Both the position numbers and the translations under genes were made by a program. Positions 16,447-25,014 of a stretch of 64,000 nt of DNA are shown here, piece by piece; position 1 is the first letter of the stretch, and every line of letters starts with the position of its first letter. The notes beneath the pieces were generated by a model that did not search any database, was not told the DNA's origin, and saw only the letters and a program-made list of their open reading frames with translations. Source of the DNA: Paracoccus sp. IB05 (GTDB taxonomy: Bacteria; Pseudomonadota; Alphaproteobacteria; Rhodobacterales; Rhodobacteraceae); the NCBI RefSeq assembly GCF_016405985.1, contig NZ_JAEFCF010000006.1, positions 62,001 through 126,000 on the forward strand, given 5' to 3'.

Positions 16447-17664
16447 ATGCTGAGACCCCTGATCATAGCCGCAATGCTGGCCCCCTTTTCTGCCCGGGCA
16501 GAAACTCCGCCCCCCCTCCCCGAGGCCCCGACAGCTGAGGCAGCAGCCCAGGTGCCCTGCGGTGGCAGCTTTCCCGGGTTCCTTGCAGGGCTGCGTGATG
16601 AAGCCCTGGCCGAGGGCCTTCCTGAGGCGGCAGCAGATGGCTGGCTTGCAGATGCCCGCGCCGAACCCGAGATTCTCAGGGCCGATCAGCGTCAGGGGGT
16701 GTTTCGCAAACCTTTCCTCGAATTCGCGCAGAGCCTGATCGGCGACAAGCGCCTGCCCGATGCCATGCTCGCCTGGGACGCCCATCAGCCGCTTTTTGCG
16801 AAAGCCGAAAGCACCTATGGCATTCCGCCCGGGGTGATGCTGGCGATCTGGGGGTTTGAAACCGATTTCGGCCGCTTCCAGGGCGATTACAATACCCGCG
16901 CCGCGATCCTCACCCTCGCCTGGGATTGCCGCCGACCCGAAATGTTCCGCCCCCAGGCCTTTGCCGCGATGCGGCTTTTCGCGAATGGCGACCTGCCGCT
17001 CGACACGACAGGGGCCTGGGCGGGCGAGATCGGCATGGTGCAGATGCTGCCGAAGGACATTCTGGAACGCGGTATTGACGGCGATGGCGACGGGCATGTG
17101 CGGCTGAAAACCTCGGTCCCGGATGCGCTGATGTCGGGCGCGAATATGCTGAAACATCACGGCTGGCGCGCGGGCGAGCCCTGGCTGACCGAGGTTGTGC
17201 TGCCCGAGACCTTCGACTGGGCGCTGAGCGGGCTCGACAAGGACCTGCCGGTCGCGCAATGGGCGGCGCTTGGCGTGGCGCCCCGGCGCGGCAATACGCT
17301 GCCGGCGGAACTTGAAGCCTCGCTTTTGCTGCCGCAGGGCCGCAAGGGGCCGGCTTTCCTGGTCTTTCCGAATTTCCAGGTCCTGCTGGAATGGAACAAA
17401 AGCCTGACCTATGTGACCACCGCCGCCTATTTCGCCACCCTGATCGAAGGGGCGGAGCCGGCGCTGAACACCTCGCCCGACCCGTTACTGCCCGATGAGG
17501 ATATGAGGGCCCTGCAGGAAAAGCTTCAGGCGCTTGGATATGATGTCGGCAAGATTGACGGGGTTCTGGGCGCGGGCACGCGGCGCGCGATCCAGGCGGA
17601 ACAACAGCGCCTCGGCCTGCCGGCAGATGCGTGGCCGACGCGGGAATTGCTGGATCTCCTGTGA
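16447..17664 (+). CDS. Lytic murein transglycosylase (MltB-like) with C-terminal peptidoglycan-binding domain
   Basis: 405 residues from ATG 16447 (MLRPLIIAAMLAPFSARAE), whose first 19 residues are a signal peptide ending in an AXA site. The catalytic SLT-2 domain shows GIPPGVMLAIWGFETDFGRF with the active glutamate, then GDYNTRAAILTLAWD, GEIGMVQMLPKDIL and IDGDGDGHV. The C-terminal ALQEKLQALGYDVGKIDGVL to LPADAWPTRELLDLL is a PG_binding_1 repeat. It cuts glycan strands in the periplasm. The stop overlaps the GTG of the next gene. Confidence 0.92.
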   Translation: MLRPLIIAAMLAPFSARAETPPPLPEAPTAEAAAQVPCGGSFPGFLAGLRDEALAEGLPEAAADGWLADARAEPEILRADQRQGVFRKPFLEFAQSLIGDKRLPDAMLAWDAHQPLFAKAESTYGIPPGVMLAIWGFETDFGRFQGDYNTRAAILTLAWDCRRPEMFRPQAFAAMRLFANGDLPLDTTGAWAGEIGMVQMLPKDILERGIDGDGDGHVRLKTSVPDALMSGANMLKHHGWRAGEPWLTEVVLPETFDWALSGLDKDLPVAQWAALGVAPRRGNTLPAELEASLLLPQGRKGPAFLVFPNFQVLLEWNKSLTYVTTAAYFATLIEGAEPALNTSPDPLLPDEDMRALQEKLQALGYDVGKIDGVLGAGTRRAIQAEQQRLGLPADAWPTRELLDLL

Positions 17665-18587
17665 AACAGGCCGCCAGCTGGGCGCTGGTTGCCACGGTGA
17701 AAGCGCCCGAGGAGAAGATCCTCGCCTTTCTTGCCTGGCATCTGGATCTTGGCGCGGATCAGATCACGCTCTGCTTTGATGACCCGGACGACCCGGCGCT
17801 GGCGGCGATCGCGGCGCGGCGCCTTTCGCGGGTGCGGCTGATCGCCTGTGATGCAGGGCACTGGCAGGCGCTTGGCGGCCGGCCCGACCGGCATCAGAAC
17901 CGCCAGGCGAAGAATGCGCGCATGGTCTACCGCGCGGGCGGCAGCGACTGGCTTGGCCATGTCGATATCGATGAATTCATCTGGCCGCTGCGGCCGGTGG
18001 CCGAGGTGCTGGGCTGCCTGCCCGCCAAAGACATCCTGTGCCGGATCGAGCCTTTCGAGGCGCTGCATGAGCCGGACCTTCCCGATGACATCTATACCGC
18101 CCGCGCCTTTCGCGGCGCGCTGAAGCCGCGGCATAGGGGGCTGCGCGGGCCGACCTTAGGCGATTATGCCGATATCCTGCCCGAAGCGATGCTGTCGCAT
18201 TCCGCCGGCAAGGTGTTTTTCCGCTCGGGCGTGCCGGGGCTGTCGCCGCGCCTTCATGGCGCGTTTATCGGCGGCGAACGGCTGCCAGGGCCGGGCTTTC
18301 ACCCCGGGCTGAAGCTTTTGCATTTCCACGCCCAGGACCGCCAGGACTGGCTTTCGGCCCTGCCCTTCCGCCTGACGCGCGGCGCCTATCAATACCGGCC
18401 CGAAATGCAGGCCTGGCTGATGGCGGCCAGCCCTGGTCAGATCGCGGATTTCTACCAGGTGACCCAGATACCGGGTCGGGGGACAGATCTTTTGCGCGAG
18501 GCCGGGCGGCTGGTGGAGGCACGGCTTGACCTGCGCGCCCGGGTCGCGAAACTGCCGGAAAGCGGATCGGAAGGGAGCGGGACATGA
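17661..18587 (+). CDS. Glycosyltransferase family 2-type protein
   Basis: 308 residues if translation starts at GTG 17661, which overlaps the stop of the transglycosylase gene; an upstream ATG at 17631 is inside that gene. The layout fits the Glyco_tranf_2_4 group: FLAWHLDLGADQITLCFDDP near the N-terminus, HQNRQAKNARMVYR, then the metal/nucleotide-sugar motif LGHVDIDEFIWP (DxDEF). Later motifs include HSAGKVFFRSG and LLHFHAQDRQDW. It is a cytosolic transferase of unknown acceptor, perhaps for a surface glycan. The MOSC gene starts 4 bp before its stop. Confidence 0.82.
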   Translation: MKQAASWALVATVKAPEEKILAFLAWHLDLGADQITLCFDDPDDPALAAIAARRLSRVRLIACDAGHWQALGGRPDRHQNRQAKNARMVYRAGGSDWLGHVDIDEFIWPLRPVAEVLGCLPAKDILCRIEPFEALHEPDLPDDIYTARAFRGALKPRHRGLRGPTLGDYADILPEAMLSHSAGKVFFRSGVPGLSPRLHGAFIGGERLPGPGFHPGLKLLHFHAQDRQDWLSALPFRLTRGAYQYRPEMQAWLMAASPGQIADFYQVTQIPGRGTDLLREAGRLVEARLDLRARVAKLPESGSEGSGT

Positions 18588-19135
18588 CCCCGATGGAAGA
18601 CCTGATGGCAGCGCTCGGCCATGTGACCGCTGCACCGAAAGAGGTGAGCGTTGCGCGGCAGCTGACCTTCCGCCCGGGGCGCAATCTGCGCGAACATCCG
18701 GACAGCCTGACCCTGACCGTCGCGGGCGGTATTCCCGGCGAGCGCTGGTCGAAAGAGCCCTGGCTCCGGCTGGAAAATGGCGCGCCCGACCCCGCGATCC
18801 AGGTCTCGGTCCTGCCGGCGCGGGTGCATGATCTGGTACGGCCCGATCCGGAAACGGTGGTCCATCCGGGCGATCCGGTGATCGCCGATCTCGACACATC
18901 CGAGGCCAATCTGCCGGTCGGCTCGGTGCTGCAGATCGGCACGGCGCTGATCCGGGTCTCATCGGTCTTTAACGATGGCTGTGTGAAGTGGAAGGTGCGC
19001 TACGGCGAGGATGCGATGACCTGGCTGAACCTGCCGCAGCATGTGCCGTTGCGGCTGCGCGGGATCCTCTGTTCCATCGAGCGCGATGGCGTGGTGCGGC
19101 GCGGTGATGAGATACGGGTGGTGTCGCGGGGCTGA
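18584..19135 (+). CDS. MOSC-domain protein
   Basis: 183 residues matching a stand-alone MOSC domain. The sequence has an early PGERWSKEPWLRL, a mid DLDTSEANLPVGSVLQIGTA, then VSSVFNDGCVKWKVRYGEDA with the conserved cysteine, and ends VVRRGDEIRVV. MOSC domains bind molybdenum cofactor or sulfur carriers. For small stand-alone members the partner is usually unknown. Its ATG overlaps the stop of the glycosyltransferase gene (ATGA), so transglycosylase, glycosyltransferase and MOSC form one tightly packed operon. A hairpin module follows. Confidence 0.8.
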   Translation: MTPMEDLMAALGHVTAAPKEVSVARQLTFRPGRNLREHPDSLTLTVAGGIPGERWSKEPWLRLENGAPDPAIQVSVLPARVHDLVRPDPETVVHPGDPVIADLDTSEANLPVGSVLQIGTALIRVSSVFNDGCVKWKVRYGEDAMTWLNLPQHVPLRLRGILCSIERDGVVRRGDEIRVVSRG

Positions 19136-19141
19136 GCGCCG

Positions 19142-19201
19142 CGCGGGAGGGGGCGCTGCCCCCGTCCCGTTCCGGGACTCCCCCGGGATATTTTCAGACA
19201 G
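19142..19201. terminator. Gene-end hairpin module between convergent genes
   Basis: A G/C hairpin (GGGGGC-GCT-GCCCCC with flanking GGGA/TCCC-type pairing) is followed by CCCCCGGGATATTTTCAGACAG, which resembles in mirrored order the module at 14.9 kb. It lies between the convergent MOSC gene and the small gene behind smc. Confidence 0.6.
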
Positions 19202-19214
19202 AAAATGTAACGGT

Positions 19215-19559
19215 TCACATGCCTTCGCCGCGTTCGCGCTGCTGGCGGCGGAAGCTGAGGCAGGTCTGGACCATGCTGTCGGCGGCTTTCGCCCAGATGT
19301 CGAGATCGGCGGTGGTCTCCGCCCCCATGCGCAGCCGGGTCTCGCCGCCCGAAAGGTCGAGGAAGGCGCCCGGGTTCTGACTGTTCCAGCGGGCCAGCGT
19401 GTTCGGGTCGAGCCGCACCGGCCAGAGAAGTGTCAGGATCCAGGCCGCGCCTTCCGGATCCGCGCGAAATTCGGGGCCGGAGGCGGAAAGTCGCGCCCAG
19501 ATCGTATCGCCATCGGCCTCGATGCCGGGAAAGCCTGCTTTTTCGAGAAGAGAGTGCAT
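19215..19559 (-). CDS. Small hypothetical protein coupled to smc
   Basis: 114 residues, no signal peptide or membrane segment. It begins MHSLLEKAGFPGIEADGDTI and has a tryptophan-rich middle (WILTLLWPVRLDPNTLARW), then a basic end RRQQRERGEGM. Its ATG overlaps the smc stop (TGATG), so it is translated from the same message. I do not recognise a domain. The tight coupling suggests a role around chromosome segregation or simply shared expression. Confidence 0.72.
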   Translation of the reverse strand: MHSLLEKAGFPGIEADGDTIWARLSASGPEFRADPEGAAWILTLLWPVRLDPNTLARWNSQNPGAFLDLSGGETRLRMGAETTADLDIWAKAADSMVQTCLSFRRQQRERGEGM

Positions 19560-22500
19560 CAGGCGACAAGAGCCTCGGCTTTGCGCAGATCGACCGAGAC
19601 CAGCTGGCTGACGCCCTGTTCCTGCATGGTGACCCCGAAAAGCCGGTCCATCCGCGCCATGGTCACCGCATGATGGGTGATGACAAGGAAGCGGGTCTCG
19701 GTGCGGCGGGTCATCTCATCCATCAGGTCGCAGAAGCGGGTGACGTTCGCATCATCAAGCGGCGCATCGACCTCGTCGAGCACGCAGATCGGCGCCGGAT
19801 TGGCGAGGAAGACCCCGAAGATCAGCGCCAGCGCGGTCAGCGTCTGTTCGCCCCCGGAAAGAAGCGACAGCGTCGCAAGGCGCTTGCCCGGCGGCTGGCA
19901 CATGATCTCGAGCCCGGCTTCGAGCGGATCATCGGATTCGACCAGCACGAGACGGGCCTCACCGCCGCCGAAAAGATGGGTGAAGAGCATCGAGAAATTG
20001 CTGTTGACCTGTTCGAATGCGGTCAGCAGACGTTCGCGGCCTTCCTTGTTCAGCCCCTGGATCCCGGCGCGGAGCTTGCGGACGGCTTCTTCGAGATCGG
20101 TCTTCTCGGTCGCAAGCTGTTGATATTCGGCATCAATCGTTTTCGCATCCTCTTCGGCGCGCAGGTTGACGGCGCCAAGCGCCTCGCGCTGGCGTTTCAG
20201 GCGCTGAACGTCCTGGTCAAGGCTGTCCGCATCCGGCATCTTCTCAGGATCGGTCTTCAGCGCGGCCAGCAATTCCTGCGGCGTGCGGTCTTCTTCTTCG
20301 GCGATACGCTCGGCGGCATGGGCCACGCCTTCGCGGGCGGCATCGAGACGCGCCTCGGCGCGGGCGCGGGTTTCGCGGGCTTCACCGGCGAGGCGCTCGG
20401 CATCGCGTTCGGTGATCTGCGCTTCGCGCAGCGTGGTTTCGGCGGCGATCAGCGCGGTCGCGGCCTCGCTGCGGCGGGCTTCGGCTTCAAGGATCGCATC
20501 GCTGAGCTCTTCGCGCCTGGCGGCGATTTCCTCGGGAACCTCACTGGCCTCGGCCAGCTCCTCCTCGGCCTCGGCGCGGCGCTCGGTCAGCTCCTGGCTG
20601 CGCTTGCCGGCGGTCTCAAGCCGGTGATTCCAGCCGGACAATTCCTTCTGCGCCTCCTGGCGGCGGCGCACCCGCGCCTCGCCCTCACGGCGCAGCTCAT
20701 CATGGCCCGAGCGCCGGGTCATCATGGTGATGCGCGCCGCCTCGACCGTCATCCGCGTGGTCTCGACCGCCTCGCGGGCCTGGTCGAGATCGGGCAGATC
20801 CGCCATGCCGGTCTCGGCCTCGCGCAGCCTGGCGCGGGCGGCCATAGCGTCATCCTCATAGCGCGCGACCGAGATCCGCGCCGCCTCAAGCCGGCCGGTG
20901 GCGAGGGTGCGCCCGGCCTCGGATTTCGACAGCGCGCGGTCGGCTTCAGCCAGGCGCTGATCGGCGGAACGGCGGGCCTCACGCGCCATCTGATCGGCGC
21001 GGGCGAGGTCCTGGAGCCGGGTTTGCAGCACCTCATGCGCCTGAGCGGCACCCTCGGCCCGGGCGCTCGCCTCTTCAAGATCCTGTTTCAGCCGTTGCAG
21101 CCGGTTCAGCTGTTGCAGCCTGAGCGCCGCGGCTGAGGGCGCATCCTCGGCGCCCGAGCGATAACCATCCCACCGCCAGAGATCCCCTTCAAGGCTGACG
21201 AGACGCTGGCCCGGCTTCAGATCCGCCTGCAGCCGGAACCCGTCTTCGCGGCTGACCACGCCGATCTGGCCCAGACGGCGCGCCAGCACTGCCGGCGCCT
21301 CGACGCGCGCGCCCAGAGCCGCAGCCCCCGCAGGCAGCGGCTGCGGCGTGATATAGGGATCAAGCAGGCCCCAGCCGGTGCGTTCCCCCACCGCGATTTC
21401 CGGCGCACGCAGGTCATCCGACAAGGCCGCGCCAAGCGCCTTTTCATATCCCGGTTCGACCACCAGACGATCGAGAAGCTGATGCCCGGCCTGGGCCTCG
21501 CGGTCCACGAGTTTCGCCAGCGCCGCGCGTTCGGCGCGCAGCGCATTGGCCTCACCTTCGGCCCCCGAGCGCGCGGCGCGGGCCTCGGCCTCGCGCGATT
21601 GTGCCTCGGCGCGGGCTTCTTCGGCCAGTTCCAGCGCGGCCTCGGTCTGTTCCGTCAGCTCTGCCGCCGCCTCGCGCGCCTCTTCCGCGGCCTCGAAAGT
21701 CTCACCGGCCCCGGCCAGGGTTTCCTCGGCCCCCGCCACCGCATCGCGGGCGCGCAGCGCCTCGGCCTCGGCGCGGTCGACCGCTGAGCGGCTTTCCTGC
21801 ACCAGCCGCGTGGCCGACTGATGCCGCGCCGCCAGTCGCGCCGAATCCTCGGTCGCCTCGGACATCAAAGTCTCGCGGTCCGTCAGGACCGCCCCCGCCT
21901 CACGCGCCGCCTCGACCGCCTCGGCGAGGCGCTCGTCATGGCCCTCATGGGCCTTAACGATCTGGTCGATTTCCCATTGCAGCCGCTGGATCACCTCGCC
22001 CGCATCACGGTTCAGCCCCGCCTCGCGTTCGATATCATTGCCAAGCTGACCGATCCGGCCTTGCAGGGTCTGGATCCGGGCAAGCGCCTGCCGCTCCTGA
22101 TCGCCAAGCGCGTCGCGTTGCAACATGAGGCGCTGCAGGATCGCCGCCGCCACCGCCTCTTCCTCGCGCCGCGCAGGCAGACCCTCTTCCGCCGCCTCGC
22201 GCGCTTTGGTGCCGTCCCGCGCCGCCATCTCGGCGCGGCCCTGCGCGATAAGCCGGTCGCGCAGCGCGCTTTCCGCCTCGCCCCGCGCCAGATCCGCCTC
22301 ACGCCAGCGCCGGTATAAAAGCATCCCTTCCGATTGCCGCAGCTCATCGGAAATCTCGCGGTAGCGCGCGGCCTGGCGGGCCTGGCGGGTCAGCACCGAA
22401 AGCTGTTGTGCCAGCTGTTCCAGCACGTCATCGACCCGGGTCAGGTTGGTCTCGGTGCCGGTCAGCTTCAGCTCCGCCTCATGGCGGCGGGCATAAAGGC

Positions 22501-23014
22501 CCGAGATCCCGGCCGCCTCTTCCAGCACCCGACGCCGCGCCTTCGGTTTCGCATTGATCAGTTCGGAAATCTGGCCCTGCCGCACCAGCGCCGGGCTGTG
22601 CGACCCGGTCGAGGCATCGGCGAACAGCATCTGCACATCACGCGCCCGCACGTCCTTCGAATTGGCCTTATAGGCCGAACCGGCATCGCGGGTGATACGC
22701 CGCACGATCTCGATCGTATCGCTGTCATTGAACCCCGAAGGCGCCAGCCGGTCGGCATTGTCGAGCACCAGCGAGACTTCGGCAAAGTTGCGCGCGCCCC
22801 TGGTCGCCGCTCCGTTGAAGATCACGTCATCCATGCCCGCGCCGCGCATCGCGGTCGGACGGTTCTCGCCCATCACCCAGCGAAGCGCTTCCAGCAGATT
22901 GGATTTGCCGCAGCCATTTGGCCCGACCACGCCTGTCAGCCCCTCATGGATCACCAGATCCGTGGGGTCGACAAAGCTTTTGAAACCGTTGAGCCTGAGT
23001 TTACTGAAGCGCAA
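19559..23014 (-). CDS. smc: Chromosome segregation protein SMC
   Basis: 1151 residues. SMC dimers with ScpAB organise and help segregate the chromosome. Walker A is GPNGCGKSN (about residues 31-39). It is followed by RGARNFAEVSLVLDNADRL and the Q-loop region VRQGQISELINAKP. Long Ala/Glu/Arg-rich coiled coils flank a hinge that begins near GYEKALGAALSDDLRAPEI (around residue 510). The ABC signature LSLLSGGEQTLTALAL and Walker B VLDEVDAPLDD are near the C-terminus. The gene is complete, and the start MRFSKLRLNGFKSFVD is the family norm. Its stop overlaps the next gene. Confidence 0.97.
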   Translation of the reverse strand: MRFSKLRLNGFKSFVDPTDLVIHEGLTGVVGPNGCGKSNLLEALRWVMGENRPTAMRGAGMDDVIFNGAATRGARNFAEVSLVLDNADRLAPSGFNDSDTIEIVRRITRDAGSAYKANSKDVRARDVQMLFADASTGSHSPALVRQGQISELINAKPKARRRVLEEAAGISGLYARRHEAELKLTGTETNLTRVDDVLEQLAQQLSVLTRQARQAARYREISDELRQSEGMLLYRRWREADLARGEAESALRDRLIAQGRAEMAARDGTKAREAAEEGLPARREEEAVAAAILQRLMLQRDALGDQERQALARIQTLQGRIGQLGNDIEREAGLNRDAGEVIQRLQWEIDQIVKAHEGHDERLAEAVEAAREAGAVLTDRETLMSEATEDSARLAARHQSATRLVQESRSAVDRAEAEALRARDAVAGAEETLAGAGETFEAAEEAREAAAELTEQTEAALELAEEARAEAQSREAEARAARSGAEGEANALRAERAALAKLVDREAQAGHQLLDRLVVEPGYEKALGAALSDDLRAPEIAVGERTGWGLLDPYITPQPLPAGAAALGARVEAPAVLARRLGQIGVVSREDGFRLQADLKPGQRLVSLEGDLWRWDGYRSGAEDAPSAAALRLQQLNRLQRLKQDLEEASARAEGAAQAHEVLQTRLQDLARADQMAREARRSADQRLAEADRALSKSEAGRTLATGRLEAARISVARYEDDAMAARARLREAETGMADLPDLDQAREAVETTRMTVEAARITMMTRRSGHDELRREGEARVRRRQEAQKELSGWNHRLETAGKRSQELTERRAEAEEELAEASEVPEEIAARREELSDAILEAEARRSEAATALIAAETTLREAQITERDAERLAGEARETRARAEARLDAAREGVAHAAERIAEEEDRTPQELLAALKTDPEKMPDADSLDQDVQRLKRQREALGAVNLRAEEDAKTIDAEYQQLATEKTDLEEAVRKLRAGIQGLNKEGRERLLTAFEQVNSNFSMLFTHLFGGGEARLVLVESDDPLEAGLEIMCQPPGKRLATLSLLSGGEQTLTALALIFGVFLANPAPICVLDEVDAPLDDANVTRFCDLMDEMTRRTETRFLVITHHAVTMARMDRLFGVTMQEQGVSQLVSVDLRKAEALVA

Positions 23015-23258
23015 GCCGCGCCCTCACGAGTCGTTGTTCTGTTTTGGCCGGACATGCTCGGAATTTGAGCAGGCAAGGTCAATGCGTGTCGCGGCGATAA
23101 GCCGGATTTCCCGGGGTTATCCCCATAAAAGACGCGCCCCCGCGCCAAAGCCCGGGGCGGGGCGCGAAAACATGGCGGCCCTGACCATTTCGCCACTGGT
23201 TCCCGGCCCGGCAAAATCGCAGCATGGCAAAGGCCCCTCACCCCCGGAAACAAACTCC

Positions 23259-23651
23259 ATGGTCCCGCCCACCATCATCGCCATCCTCGCCATCCTCGCC
23301 TGCCAGCTGACCGGAGAAGTCATCTCCCAGGCCAGCCATCTGCCAATCCCGGGCCCCGTCCTTGGCATGGCGCTGATGCTGGCCGGGCTGATCACCTCCG
23401 AGCGGCTGCGCGACGTCATCCGGCCCATGGCGGGGACGATCCTCGGCAATCTGCTTTTGCTCTTCGTGCCGGCAGGCGTGGGGGCGATGTTGCAGCTTGG
23501 CAGCCTCGGGGGGAATACGCTGCCGCTTTTGCTGGCCATCGTGGTCTCGGCGCTGGCGGCGATTGCGGTGGCGGCACTGACCTTCGTGCTGGTGTCCCGG
23601 CTGACCGGAGATGTCAGCGGCAAAGAAGACAGCAAGGAGGGCAGCCTGTGA
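23259..23651 (+). CDS. lrgA: LrgA/CidA family membrane protein
   Basis: 130 residues, about four membrane helices. The ATG is at 23259 (MVPPTIIAILAILACQLTGE). Family landmarks include LPIPGPVLGMALMLAGL and GTILGNLLLLFVPAGVGAML. CidA/LrgA proteins resemble holins, and together with LrgB they influence murein hydrolase export, autolysis and pyruvate or other metabolite flux in bacteria where they were studied. The next gene starts within the stop codon, so the pair is translationally coupled. The ORF can be extended far upstream on paper, but that part is antisense to smc. Confidence 0.88.
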   Translation: MVPPTIIAILAILACQLTGEVISQASHLPIPGPVLGMALMLAGLITSERLRDVIRPMAGTILGNLLLLFVPAGVGAMLQLGSLGGNTLPLLLAIVVSALAAIAVAALTFVLVSRLTGDVSGKEDSKEGSL

Positions 23652-24355
23652 CCGATATCTGGACCTATCTCGCCCGCGATCCGCTTTTATGGCTGTCGAT
23701 GACGGTGGCGGCCTATGCTTTCGGTCTCGTGGTGTTCAATTACACCGGGCGGATGCCCGCCCTCAACCCGGCCATTGTCGCGATGGCGGCACTGTCGCTG
23801 GTGTTGCTGGCGACCGGCACCAGTTTCGAAACCTATTTCGAGGGCGCGCAATTCGTCCATTTCCTGCTGGGCCCGGCGACGGTCTGCCTTGCCCTGCCAC
23901 TTTACGACAATCTCGCCCGGGTCCGTCGCGCCGCGCTGCCGATCCTGACCGCGCTGCTGGCGGGCTCGGTCACGGCGATCCTGACCGCACTGCTGATTGC
24001 CCATGCTTTCGGGGTCGGGCCAGAGCTTCTTGCGGCGCTGGCGCCGAAATCCGCGACCGCCGCCGTGGCGCTTGGCATTGCCGAGCAAAGCGGCGGCTCG
24101 CCCACCCAGGCCGCACTGATGGTCTTCCTGACCGGGCTTTGCGGCGCGGCCTGCGCGACCCCGCTGCTGAATGCCCTGCGGATCCGCGACTGGCGCGCCC
24201 GCGGCTTTGCCACCGGCCTCGCGGCGCATGGGTTCGGCACGGCGCGCGCCTTCCATGTCAACCCGACCGCCGGCGCCTTCGCCGGGCTCGGCATGGGGCT
24301 GAACGCGCTGATGACCGCGATCCTCGCCCCGCTCCTTTTGCGCCTTTTCGTCTGA
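23648..24355 (+). CDS. lrgB: LrgB/CidB family membrane protein
   Basis: 235 residues with a GTG start (23648) overlapping the lrgA stop. It has about seven hydrophobic segments. The signature GPELLAALAPKSATAAVALGI followed by GGSPTQAALMVFLTGLCGA and the end GLAAHGFGTARAFHVNPTAGAFAGLGMGLN are characteristic of LrgB. It forms the membrane partner of the adjacent LrgA protein. A flavin reductase follows after 20 bp and may be co-transcribed. No two-component regulator (LytS/LytR type) is seen next to it. Confidence 0.92.
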   Translation: MTDIWTYLARDPLLWLSMTVAAYAFGLVVFNYTGRMPALNPAIVAMAALSLVLLATGTSFETYFEGAQFVHFLLGPATVCLALPLYDNLARVRRAALPILTALLAGSVTAILTALLIAHAFGVGPELLAALAPKSATAAVALGIAEQSGGSPTQAALMVFLTGLCGAACATPLLNALRIRDWRARGFATGLAAHGFGTARAFHVNPTAGAFAGLGMGLNALMTAILAPLLLRLFV

Positions 24356-24375
24356 TCCCTGTTCCGGAGACCGAT

Positions 24376-24915
24376 ATGACCAGCCTCACCCTCCTCGGCA
24401 TTGCCGGTGCCCTCCGCCAGGGATCGACCAACCGGATGCTCCTGCGCGAGGCCCGCGCGGCCTTCGGCCCGACCCGCCAGCTCGAGGCCGACCTGAACCT
24501 GCCCCTTTATGACGGCGATCTCGAAAGCACTGAGGGCTACCCCGCCGGCGTCACCCGGCTTTATGACCAGATCGCCGAAGCGGATGCCGTGGTGATTTCG
24601 ACCCCGGAATATAACAAAGCCCCGCCCGGAGTGCTGAAAAATGCCCTCGACTGGGTCAGCCGGATCAAAGGCAATCCCTGGGAAGACAAGCCCGTCGCCA
24701 TCATCTCGGCCGCTGGCGGCAGGGGCGGCGGCGACCGGTCGCAATTCGCGCTGCGCCTGATGCTGACCCCGTTCCAGCCGCGTCTTCTGACCGGCCCCGA
24801 ACTCCTCGTCGCCGACAGCTCGAACGCCTTCGACGACAATGGCCATCTCAAAGATCCGCGCTACCAGAAAGTCCTCGACCAGCTGATGGCCAAACTCCGC
24901 GCCGCCGCCAGCTGA
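24376..24915 (+). CDS. NAD(P)H-dependent FMN reductase
   Basis: 179 residues, flavodoxin-like. It opens LLGIAGALRQGSTNRMLLREA, where the GSxRxxS-type phosphate loop binds FMN. The middle STPEYNKAPPGVLKNALDWVSR is the conserved TPEYN(G/K) segment of the ChrR/SsuE-like reductases, and AAGGRGGGDRSQFALR follows. It reduces FMN or quinone-like acceptors with NAD(P)H in the cytosol. It starts 20 bp after lrgB, an unusual pairing. A two-hairpin terminator follows. Confidence 0.92.
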   Translation: MTSLTLLGIAGALRQGSTNRMLLREARAAFGPTRQLEADLNLPLYDGDLESTEGYPAGVTRLYDQIAEADAVVISTPEYNKAPPGVLKNALDWVSRIKGNPWEDKPVAIISAAGGRGGGDRSQFALRLMLTPFQPRLLTGPELLVADSSNAFDDNGHLKDPRYQKVLDQLMAKLRAAAS

Positions 24916-24925
24916 TCTTTTCTGT

Positions 24926-24990
24926 CCTTAAATATCCTCGGGGGGAGGAAGCGGCCAAAGCCGCTTCCCGGGGGGCAGACAGCCCCCCGC
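24926..24990. terminator. Two tandem hairpins between convergent genes (gene-end module)
   Basis: Hairpin one: arms 24947-24955 and 24960-24968 (GGAAGCGGC/GCCGCTTCC). Hairpin two: 24970-24976 and 24982-24988 (GGGGGGC/GCCCCCC). They are preceded by CTGTCCTTAAATATCCTCGGGGGG, the same kind of core as the modules at 11.0, 14.9 and 19.2 kb. They separate the FMN reductase from the convergent glutamate-synthase-like gene. Confidence 0.75.
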
Positions 24991-25014
24991 CCGACCGCAG
25001 CCACGTAACCTGCC

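Noticed and set aside
19430-21136. 568-codon plus-strand open frame opposite smc
   Set aside because: Antisense shadow of SMC; repeats the coiled-coil codons in mirror with no recognisable protein.
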